NCBI RefSeq assembly: GCF_958431955.1
Contig: NZ_CAUASN010000031.1
Coordinates: 1-30,854 of the forward strand
DNA: 30,854 nt
DNA from: an uncultured Adlercreutzia sp.
GTDB lineage: Bacteria; Actinomycetota; Coriobacteriia; Coriobacteriales; Eggerthellaceae
Direction: 5' to 3'
A program made the translations under genes and the position numbers. Below are positions 18,256 to 24,236 of this stretch, in pieces. Each line of letters opens with the position of its first letter. Within the stretch, counting starts at the first letter, position 1. Below the pieces are notes generated by a model. The model ran no database searches. It was not told the DNA's origin and saw only the letters and a program-made list of their open reading frames with translations.

Positions 18256-18576
18256 CTACTTGATGCAGCAGGAGGGGACCTCGTGCTTCACGCGGTCGTG
18301 CTCCTCGGCGCGCTTGGCGTCGTTGAAACGGTCGAGCGTGCCCACCAAATAGCCGGTGATGCGGCGGATGCGGTCGAACTTCACCGGGGCGATGCCGTAG
18401 TGGATGCCCACGTCCTCGCCGTCGACGTCCAGGGTGAGGGACTCCAGCTGGCCATGGGGGTACTTGTCGTGGGCGCGCTTGATGTAGGCGGCGATCTCCT
18501 CGTCGGAGACGGGGGCGTCGCTTGCCTGGGCGTAGTTCACGGCCACCTTCACGCCGTCGATCGTCTTGTTCTCCAT
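18256..18576 (-). CDS. Stand-alone NrdD-like glycyl-radical domain protein
   Basis: A 106-residue protein. Its C-terminal third (RRITGYLVGTLDRFN, then KRAEEHDRVKH) aligns by eye with the C terminus of anaerobic ribonucleotide reductase NrdD, which has RRVCGYLG...FN..K..E...RVKH around the glycyl radical. Gly75 takes the place of the radical glycine. The paired CxxC zinc ligands that precede this motif in NrdD are absent, and the protein ends in SCCIK. The first ~65 residues are not recognised. Similar short proteins are often labelled anaerobic ribonucleoside-triphosphate reductase, but no catalytic barrel is present. It could be a spare radical domain analogous to GrcA/YfiD, or a regulator. 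The ATG at 18576 has AAGGAGC upstream, and the gene is monocistronic with its own terminator. Confidence 0.8.
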   Translation of the reverse strand: MENKTIDGVKVAVNYAQASDAPVSDEEIAAYIKRAHDKYPHGQLESLTLDVDGEDVGIHYGIAPVKFDRIRRITGYLVGTLDRFNDAKRAEEHDRVKHEVPSCCIK

Positions 18577-18690
18577 GGGTGCTCCTTGCTGTCGGCGGAA
18601 CGGGCGGGCAATCGCCTTAGTTCCGAATGTTCACCATATGTAGTTAGCGATTGAGAATACTACCACAATATGTTGGTGACATGAGCAACG

Positions 18691-18708
18691 TTTTCAAGAA
18701 GTTGAAAA
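18691..18708. promoter_or_regulatory. Inverted repeat between the NrdD-like gene and LuxR 3
   Basis: A perfect TTTTCAA-GAAG-TTGAAAA repeat sits in the 228-base AT-richer gap 18577-18804, upstream of the NrdD-like gene. A second, imperfect symmetry (GTAGT at 18640-18644 with ACTAC at 18659-18663) lies nearer that gene. Either may be a regulator site; no clear promoter hexamers were found. Confidence 0.3.
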
Positions 18709-18804
18709 GTCGGCGCGCATACAGGGGACTTGTGCGCGACCTCAGGGGATCGCCCTCATATCATCTCAGGGATTCCCGTGGCATTACCTGAGTCGGAGAG
18801 GCTG

Positions 18805-19761
18805 CTATCGCTCCCAGAAATCGGCGGCGAGTTCGGTGCGGTTGGCGTGGCCTGTCTTCTTCAGGATGTTGTGCATGTGCACCTTCACCGTGCCGGCGGT
18901 GAGCGTCAGCTCGCTCGCGATGTTCTGGTTGTCCTTCCCCATAAGGGCCAGGCGCAGCACGTCCTCCTCGCGGCGGGACAGCTCGTGGGCCTCGCAGAAC
19001 AGCGGCATGAGCCGGTCGATGGACTCCACGAGCAGCGGGTCCTCACCCTCGGGCAGCTCGCGGGCGCGCAGGCGCAGCGAGGTGGAGGCGCCCCGCAGCA
19101 CCGCGAGCCCGTAGCAGATGAACAGCAGGTTCTCCATAGGACTGCGCTCGGCCATGACCCACATGCCGTCGGGAAGGTGGGACGGGTCGTAGATCAGCTG
19201 GAAGTACACGTTCTCCAAAACGATGCCCCAGGTGATGGCGATGGAGCAGAAGTAGGCGGTGCGGTGTCCCTTCATGATGGAGCGGCGCTGCGGATCCGAC
19301 GAGCGCGCGTACCACAGGCCGAGCGCGGCGTAGCAGAACAGCTGCAGCACCGCGCGCAGGTTGTAGTAGACGAACTCGCGCCACTGCGCGTCGCCGATGA
19401 GCTGGTAGGCCGCCAAACTCGCCACGGCCCACACGGCCACGGGCACGTAGCGGATGCCGTGCCGGCCCTCGCGGCAGTAGCGGCAGGCGGCCAGCCACAG
19501 GAACAGAAACGCCCCGCCGCCGGTGATGATGGAGGCGTAGGGGCTGCCCACGTCGTAGAAGGAGGGCGCGTCGAACACCGAGCCGGGCGTGATGAAGTTG
19601 TCCTTGAAGACGAGCGACACGTCGAAGAAGTAGAACGTGAAGCCGGCGGTGGCGTACAGGAAGGTGCGCCGGTGGGACACGTAGAAGGCCGACAGGCTCG
19701 TCGCCGCCACGATGGTGTAGAAGAACATGATGATGAGCGTGTAGTAGAACAGCAGGGTCAT
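18805..19761 (-). CDS. Seven-TM LuxR-family transcriptional regulator 3
   Basis: A 318-residue protein. Seven hydrophobic segments occupy residues 1-225, from LLFYYTLIIMFFYTIVAATS to ENLLFICYGLAVLRG. A LuxR-type helix-turn-helix follows at about 255-318 (LSRREEDVLRLALMG, then IASELTLTAGTVKVHMHNIL). The membrane part is shorter than in the other two membrane LuxR proteins of this window and looks like a 7-TM sensor rather than a transporter fold. The ATG at 19761 is the first in frame; a GAGGAA string lies just upstream. It diverges from the YfcC-like transporter across a 341-base gap and is its likely regulator. The ligand is unknown. Confidence 0.88.
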   Translation of the reverse strand: MTLLFYYTLIIMFFYTIVAATSLSAFYVSHRRTFLYATAGFTFYFFDVSLVFKDNFITPGSVFDAPSFYDVGSPYASIITGGGAFLFLWLAACRYCREGRHGIRYVPVAVWAVASLAAYQLIGDAQWREFVYYNLRAVLQLFCYAALGLWYARSSDPQRRSIMKGHRTAYFCSIAITWGIVLENVYFQLIYDPSHLPDGMWVMAERSPMENLLFICYGLAVLRGASTSLRLRARELPEGEDPLLVESIDRLMPLFCEAHELSRREEDVLRLALMGKDNQNIASELTLTAGTVKVHMHNILKKTGHANRTELAADFWER

Positions 19762-20102
19762 GGGTTCCTCGGATCGGAGACGGATGTCGCGCGCCGCGGG
19801 CGGCGGTGCGCCGAGCCAGCCACCGATAGTTTAGCGAATCTCTCATGGTTGGAGACCGACGCCGTCGGGGGCGTTTTTCTGTCGTAAGGAAAACGCCATG
19901 GCGTCTAGCTGCGGTTTATCTGTCGTTTAGGTGAAGATCTCCACGGTATCACCACGTTATACCCGACCTGCGCGGTCGCCATTACCGCCTTATGCCTAGC
20001 CGTGCGCGAGCGGTCGGGCCTACACTCGGTGCATCGAGACAGCCGAGCCGCGGGCGTGTTGCTGCGGGCCGGCGCTGTTACCCATCGAGATAGGAGGTCG
20101 TC
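19762..20102. other. 341-base divergent intergenic region
   Basis: No gene is seen here. It holds a nested inverted repeat (19858-19905, listed separately) and a direct repeat TCTGTCGT at 19878-19885 and 19919-19926, starting 41 bases apart (about four helical turns). There is also a GGTAT...ATACC symmetry near 19942-19960 and a possible -10, TACACT, near 20021. All are candidates for LuxR 3 binding or for transporter leader control. Confidence 0.5.
19858..19905. promoter_or_regulatory. Nested inverted repeats with alternative hairpins
   Basis: Four linked arms are GACGCC (19858-19863), GGCGTTTT (19870-19877), AAAACGCC (19890-19897) and GGCGTC (19900-19905). Arm 1 can pair with arm 2 to give a terminator-like hairpin ending in TTTTT, or arms 2 and 3 can pair inside arms 1 and 4. 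On the minus strand the last arms also form a short hairpin followed by TTTT. This could be an operator, an attenuator or a bidirectional terminator. Confidence 0.4.
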
Positions 20103-21692
20103 ATGACCGCAGCCACCGCCGAGGCGAAGCCCGGCGCTACCGTCGAGCCGCCGCGCGAGAAGAAGAAGCGCAAGTTCTCGTTCCCCTCGGCCTTCACCAT
20201 CCTGTTCATCGTGACCATCATCGCCGTCATCTGCACGTGGTTCGTGCCGGCGGGCCAGTACTCCAAGCTCGCCTACGATGCCGACAGCGGCAAGCTTGAG
20301 ATGACCTCTCCCACCGGCGAGGTGTCCACGCTGGATGCCAACCAGGAGACCCTCGACGAGCTCGGCGTGAAGATCGACATCAGCCAGTTCACCGACGGCG
20401 CCATCACCCAGGCCGTGTCCATCCCCGGCACCTACGAGGGGCTCGACGCGCACCCGGTGTCCATTGCCGACATCCCGTACTCCATGGTCTGGGGCGTTAT
20501 CGACGGCATCGACGTGATGGTGTTCATCCTGTGCCTCGGCGGCCTCATCGGCGTGGTGAAGGTGACCGGCGCCTTCGAGAGCGGGCTTTCGGCCCTCACG
20601 AAGAAGACCAAGGGCCGCGAGTTTTTGCTTGTGCTCGGCGTGTCGGTGTTCATGATCTTCGGCGGTACCATGTGCGGCCTCGAGGAAGAGGCTGTGGCCT
20701 TCTATCCCATCCTGGCGCCGATCTTCATCGCGCTCGGCTACGACTCCATCGTGGTAGTGGGCGCCATCTTCATGGCCGGCTCCATCGGCACTACGTTCTC
20801 CACCGTGAACCCGTTCTCGGCCGTCATTGCCTCCAATGCCGCCGGCACCGTGTTCACCGAGGGCATCGCCGTGCGCGCCTTCGCGCTCGTGGTGGGTGCC
20901 ATCGTGTTTCTGCTGTATCTGCACTGGTACGCCAAGAAGGTGAAGGCCGATCCGAAATTCAGCTACTCCTACGAGGATCGCGAGAAGTTCAACGCCCAGT
21001 GGGAGCTTGCCGACGACACCGCGGCGGCCCGGGAGTTCAGCTTGCGCAAGAAGATCGTGCTGGTGATCTTTGTGATGGCCTTCGTCATCATGATCATCGG
21101 CGTCATGAACCTCGGCTGGTGGTTCCCGCAGATGGCGGCTGAGTTCGTGACCTTGTCCATTCTCGTGATGTTCATCGGCGGCACGGGCAAGGACGGCGTG
21201 GGCGAGGCGAAGATGGTGGACGCCTTTGGCTCGGGCGCCTCGAGCCTCGTTCCCGTGGCCCTCATCATCGGCCTGGCCCGCGGCGTGAACCACGTGCTCA
21301 CCGAGGGCATGATCAGCGACACCATGCTGAACGCGGCCTCGAACTTGGTGGCGGGCATGAGCGGTCCTCTGTTCGTCGTGTGCCTGCTGCTCATCTTCTT
21401 CGTGCTCGGCTTCGTGGTGCCCTCCTCCAGCGGTCTCGCGGTGCTGGCCATGCCCATCTTCGCGCCCCTGGCCGACACGGTGGGCATTCCCCGCTGGATC
21501 ATCGTGGCGGCCTACCAGTTCGGCCAGTACGCCATGCTCTACATCGCGCCCACGGGCCTGGTGATGGCCACCTTGCAGATGCTGGACATGAAGCTGTCCG
21601 ACTGGTTCAGGTTCGTGTGGCCCATGATGGTGTTCACCCTCGTGTTCGGTGCCATCCTGCTGAGCGTCTGCTCGATCGTGTTCGCCGTGTAG
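20103..21692 (+). CDS. YfcC/DcuC-family transporter
   Basis: A 529-residue inner-membrane transporter with about a dozen hydrophobic segments, beginning AFTILFIVTIIAVICTWFVPAGQY. That motif, with MFIGGTGKDGVGEA and FVVPSSSGLAVLAMPIFAPLAD, is typical of the YfcC branch of the DcuC family. Relatives move amino acids or C4-dicarboxylates, often by exchange or proton coupling; which substrate applies here cannot be decided. The soluble stretch at about residues 55-125 is an extracytoplasmic loop. The ATG at 20103 follows a perfect AGGAGG (20092-20097). It is divergent from LuxR 3, its probable controller, and ends in a strong terminator, so it is monocistronic. Confidence 0.9.
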   Translation: MTAATAEAKPGATVEPPREKKKRKFSFPSAFTILFIVTIIAVICTWFVPAGQYSKLAYDADSGKLEMTSPTGEVSTLDANQETLDELGVKIDISQFTDGAITQAVSIPGTYEGLDAHPVSIADIPYSMVWGVIDGIDVMVFILCLGGLIGVVKVTGAFESGLSALTKKTKGREFLLVLGVSVFMIFGGTMCGLEEEAVAFYPILAPIFIALGYDSIVVVGAIFMAGSIGTTFSTVNPFSAVIASNAAGTVFTEGIAVRAFALVVGAIVFLLYLHWYAKKVKADPKFSYSYEDREKFNAQWELADDTAAAREFSLRKKIVLVIFVMAFVIMIIGVMNLGWWFPQMAAEFVTLSILVMFIGGTGKDGVGEAKMVDAFGSGASSLVPVALIIGLARGVNHVLTEGMISDTMLNAASNLVAGMSGPLFVVCLLLIFFVLGFVVPSSSGLAVLAMPIFAPLADTVGIPRWIIVAAYQFGQYAMLYIAPTGLVMATLQMLDMKLSDWFRFVWPMMVFTLVFGAILLSVCSIVFAV

Positions 21693-21733
21693 CGCCGCGG
21701 CCGCCATCGAGCGCCCCTGCGGCCCTCTGCCAT

Positions 21734-21770
21734 GAGGCCCTCTCCGCTACGCCGGAGAGGGCCTCCTTGT
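21734..21770 (+). terminator. Intrinsic terminator after the transporter
   Basis: A perfect 13-bp stem (21734-21746 with 21753-21765) with loop CTACGC is followed by CTTGTTAGTT. It also stands downstream of the converging MNT gene. Confidence 0.75.
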
Positions 21771-21809
21771 TAGTTGGGTGGAAGAGGGACGCGTCCCGTA
21801 TGCTCCGCA

Positions 21810-22142
21810 TCAGCCATAGACTTTCACCCCTTCGCGGGCAACGATGTACTCGGGCGTTGAGATGTCGAGGGATCGTTTGGCGAAGGTGTCTGCGCTTGAG
21901 CAGAGCACGTCTTTGGGCTTCTTCATCCAGAGGAGCGCCTTGCGAACCATGGCCCCGTAGGCTAGGGGACGGCGCTTATCGTCCTTCGTGACCACGTACA
22001 GGTCGATGTCGCTTTCCGGCCGCTGCTCGCCACGGGCGTATGAGCCGAACACGTAAACACTGTCAGTGGGGACAGCAGCCACAATGCTGCTCACGATGGT
22101 ATCAAGCTGCTCGATGGGGAGTTGGGCTCTGTTCGACGTCAT
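21810..22142 (-). CDS. Orphan MNT-type nucleotidyltransferase
   Basis: A 110-residue minimal nucleotidyltransferase. The signature GSYARGEQRPESDIDLYVV (Gly33-Ser34, Asp45 and Asp47) is the GSx10DxD active site of the pol-beta superfamily. Proteins like this usually act as antitoxins that AMPylate a HEPN ribonuclease toxin encoded next to them. No HEPN protein is found on either side here: the lower-coordinate neighbour is the transporter's terminator and the higher is a non-coding stretch. It is either a remnant of such a pair or works alone. The ATG at 22142 is preceded by GGGAGGGG. The base composition is lower in GC than the flanking transporter. Confidence 0.85.
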   Translation of the reverse strand: MTSNRAQLPIEQLDTIVSSIVAAVPTDSVYVFGSYARGEQRPESDIDLYVVTKDDKRRPLAYGAMVRKALLWMKKPKDVLCSSADTFAKRSLDISTPEYIVAREGVKVYG

Positions 22143-22232
22143 GGCCCCTCCCTTCTGGTGCTGGAATCGGCATTTGCTCCGGAAGCCACTGCAAGATTCA
22201 TTTTAGCAAGAAACAGGGTCGAGAAAAGACAA

Positions 22233-22263
22233 AGGGTTCTGTCCCCTCCAAAAACAGAACCCT
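22233..22263. repeat. REP-like palindrome
   Basis: AGGGTTCTGT (22233-22242) and ACAGAACCCT (22254-22263) form a perfect 10-bp stem around CCCCTCCAAAA. On the minus strand it is followed by TTGTCTTTTC and could also terminate. GTTCTGTCCCC-type palindromes recall REP elements mobilised by Y1 transposases, but only one copy is visible here. Confidence 0.4.
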
Positions 22264-22349
22264 CATCTATGCGAAGCTTGGACGCTTCCTCGTAAGTCGC
22301 TGACCATTATAGCAGCATCATAGAAAAAGCAAAACAAAAACTTTATCCG

Positions 22350-22430
22350 TTACTTTTGATGCTTGCGGCCCTTCATGAGCTTGGCGCCGAAGGCGCAGAT
22401 GTCGGTGATGCCTAACGCGCAAAGATCTCG
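22350..22430 (-). pseudogene. 3' fragment of the 26.0-26.8 kb membrane-protein gene
   Basis: Read on the minus strand, this gives LGITDICAFGAKLMKGRKHQK and a stop (TAA at 22352-22350). The intact protein at 25981-26847 has LGATDICAFGAKLMKGRK before a different tail. Identity at DNA level is perfect for 47 bases (22361-22407) and then breaks abruptly. No start or upstream coding part survives. Confidence 0.75.
22361..22407. repeat. 47-bp direct repeat, left copy
   Basis: Identical over 47 bases to 26004-26050, in the same orientation. The two copies bracket the flavoprotein 2/LuxR 2 module. The repeat encodes the end of a protein (TDICAFGAKLMKGRK on the minus strand), in the manner of an attachment site in a gene 3' end. 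Confidence 0.85.
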
Positions 22431-22454
22431 CAAGGTTCGTGATTCTCGCACAGC

Positions 22455-22485
22455 AGTGCCCCCGCGAGGGAGACGCGGGGGCACT
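22455..22485 (-). terminator. Hairpin after flavoprotein 2
   Basis: A perfect 12-bp stem (22455-22466 with 22474-22485) with a seven-base loop lies 35 bases after the flavoprotein 2 stop. No T tract follows on the minus strand, so termination efficiency is uncertain. Confidence 0.5.
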
Positions 22486-22520
22486 CAGGGGGAGGGCTGT
22501 ATGATGAGACGTTCGCCTCG

Positions 22521-24065
22521 CTATAGAGCCGCGGCGTTGCGACCAGCTTTTAGGCCGAAATGAGCATTTGCCGCCATGGCGGTACCGGATCCGGGATAGA
22601 ACTCGCCGACCCAGCCGCCGGTGCACAGGCCTGCGGCAAACAGGTTGGGGATCGGCTCGCCTGCCGTGTCGAGCACCCGGCATTCCACATCGATGCGCAG
22701 ACCGCCGGTCGGCCCCATGATCTCGGGACGCATGCGGTTGGCGTAATACGTAGGGCCCTCGATGGTCTCGAAGCCGCTGATGCGCCCGTACTGGTAATCT
22801 TCGCCGCCGGGGACGATGCTGTTGTTCCATGTGTCGATGGTATCTTGCAGGCCGATGGGATTCACGCCGATCTTGTCGGCAAGTTCTTCTAGGGAAGAGG
22901 CGCTGATGACAATGCCCTCGCTAATGGCGTTTTGGATGGTGTCGGCATCCCATGCTCGGCAGTTTTCCAGATTGCTCTCGCCCCAAACGGCGTAGCAGGG
23001 GTGGTCGGTCTGCTTTTCCATGTGAAACTGAGACCGGGTCTTATAGGCGTAGTGCGCGTCTTCGCAGACATAACGCATACCAGCTTTGTTGACGAAGATG
23101 AGCCCCCACACATCTTGGCCGGATGTGAGTTTCAAATCGAGGATAGCATTCATGCTGCCATCGAGATTCACTAGGTCGGCGCCGATCTCCATGCCCATGC
23201 GGATTCCGTCGCCGGTGTTGGTGGGAGCGCTCAGACAGTCGGCCACCTCAAGGGCCCAGGCATGCTGAGGACATAGGCGCTTGGCCATTTCGGCGTTGTG
23301 GTCGACGTTACTCGTGGCGATGATAATGCCCTTATTGGCCTTCACGTGAATAGCTTTGGTACCCTGCTTGGCCTCGACGCCGATGACCGCACCGGCGCTG
23401 TTGGTGATGAGATGGGTCACCTCGGTGTTCGTCTGGATTTCGACGCCCTGTTCTTCAGCCTTCCTTTTGAAAGCATCAATGAGAGCTCCTCCCTCCCCGT
23501 CAGGACGGTGGATGCGTACGGCGTAGTGCTCATCTGCGTAGGGCACGTGAGACTGGCCGGAAAAGTCGCCGATGACGAGTCCCAGATCCTCCACATACCA
23601 GCGTATGACCTCGGGCATACCAAAGGTGAGATCCCGCACGAGTTCCTCGTCGCAGCGGCCCTCACCCAAGGCCATGTACCATTCGAAGTGGTTCTGCGGC
23701 GTGTCATCCTGGTATTCGGTGAACTTCTTTTGATATTCCGTACCCGCGGCCTGCGTAATGCCGGCGGAAAGGGCTGTAGTGCCACCGACCATGGCGGCTT
23801 TCTCAAGTAATAGGGTGCTTCCGCCCTGTTCGCTGGCACCGATAGCTGAGCAGAGACCTGAGCCTCCGCCCCCGATGACTATGACATCTGCTTCGCGGTC
23901 CCAATCGATATTTGCTTCATCCGATCCGGTGTTAGACAAAGCGCTGTCGGAGCCTGGAGTCTGCGGCGCGCAGCCTGCTACGCCCAGGGCGGCCAGGCCT
24001 GTGGCGCCTGCAAAAGCGCCCTTCAGAAAATCGCGACGCAGTATGTTCTCCCCTGTAGCCATCAT
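22521..24065 (-). CDS. Tat-exported FAD-dependent reductase, copy 2
   Basis: A 514-residue flavoprotein of the FAD_binding_2 (fumarate/urocanate reductase-like) family. It has a Tat lipoprotein signal with R10-R11 (LRRDFLKG) and lipobox VAGC (Cys32), then a FAD motif VIVIGGGGSG (61-70), VGGTTALSAG, and the C-terminal LFAAGLCTGGWVGEFYPGSG. Where fumarate reductases have their catalytic arginine it has Tyr339 (RYVCEDAHYAY), and the usual His and Arg substrate contacts are replaced (EIMGPTGG, EFYPGSGTAM), so the substrate is probably not a dicarboxylate. It should act outside the membrane, taking electrons from a quinone or cytochrome partner not encoded here. The ATG at 24065 follows AAAGGA at six bases. 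Its codon use is less GC-rich than flavoprotein 1, suggesting transfer. LuxR 2 diverges from it. Confidence 0.9.
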   Translation of the reverse strand: MMATGENILRRDFLKGAFAGATGLAALGVAGCAPQTPGSDSALSNTGSDEANIDWDREADVIVIGGGGSGLCSAIGASEQGGSTLLLEKAAMVGGTTALSAGITQAAGTEYQKKFTEYQDDTPQNHFEWYMALGEGRCDEELVRDLTFGMPEVIRWYVEDLGLVIGDFSGQSHVPYADEHYAVRIHRPDGEGGALIDAFKRKAEEQGVEIQTNTEVTHLITNSAGAVIGVEAKQGTKAIHVKANKGIIIATSNVDHNAEMAKRLCPQHAWALEVADCLSAPTNTGDGIRMGMEIGADLVNLDGSMNAILDLKLTSGQDVWGLIFVNKAGMRYVCEDAHYAYKTRSQFHMEKQTDHPCYAVWGESNLENCRAWDADTIQNAISEGIVISASSLEELADKIGVNPIGLQDTIDTWNNSIVPGGEDYQYGRISGFETIEGPTYYANRMRPEIMGPTGGLRIDVECRVLDTAGEPIPNLFAAGLCTGGWVGEFYPGSGTAMAANAHFGLKAGRNAAAL

Positions 24066-24180
24066 GATAATTCCTTTCTCTTGTGAAGCGACGGCGCCGG
24101 CGACCTTCTCGACCTCCTGCCGATGGGCTTAATTGGTTGGCCGGCAGCGAGCACCTTAGCCTGCTGCCGCAGCGCACGGG

Positions 24181-24200
24181 TGTTTAAACGTGTTTAAACG
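24181..24200. promoter_or_regulatory. Tandem palindromic operator candidate, flavoprotein 2/LuxR 2 divergon
   Basis: TGTTTAAACG occurs twice in direct tandem. Each copy holds the perfect 8-base palindrome GTTTAAAC (24182-24189 and 24192-24199), with centres 10 bases (one helical turn) apart. A partial third copy, TGTTTAA, follows at 24211. This is a strong shape for a cooperative regulator site in the gap between the two genes. A wider CGGCAGC/GCTGCCG repeat (24142-24169) flanks it. Confidence 0.55.
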
Positions 24201-24236
24201 TTGCCGTCGATGTTTAATGCCAGTACCATAGGGCCG

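Larger units (their letters stand above)
22143..22520. other. 378-base AT-richer intergenic stretch
   Basis: There is no intact gene. From left to right it holds the upstream region of the MNT gene, a REP-like inverted repeat (22233-22263), a T-rich stretch on the minus strand (22321-22345), a gene-3'-end fragment (22350-22430) and a hairpin (22455-22485). The visibly lower GC and the fragments suggest a recombination scar. Confidence 0.6.

Noticed and set aside
18681..18791. 36-codon frame MSNVFKKLKSRRAYRG... between the NrdD-like gene and LuxR 3
   Set aside because: No ribosome-binding site, basic composition without recognisable content, and it runs almost into the converging LuxR 3 stop. 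Chance cannot be excluded.
19905..21707. 600-codon minus-strand frame opposite the YfcC-like transporter
   Set aside because: His/Glu/Gly-rich shadow composition with no motif; the opposite frame is a clear membrane transporter.
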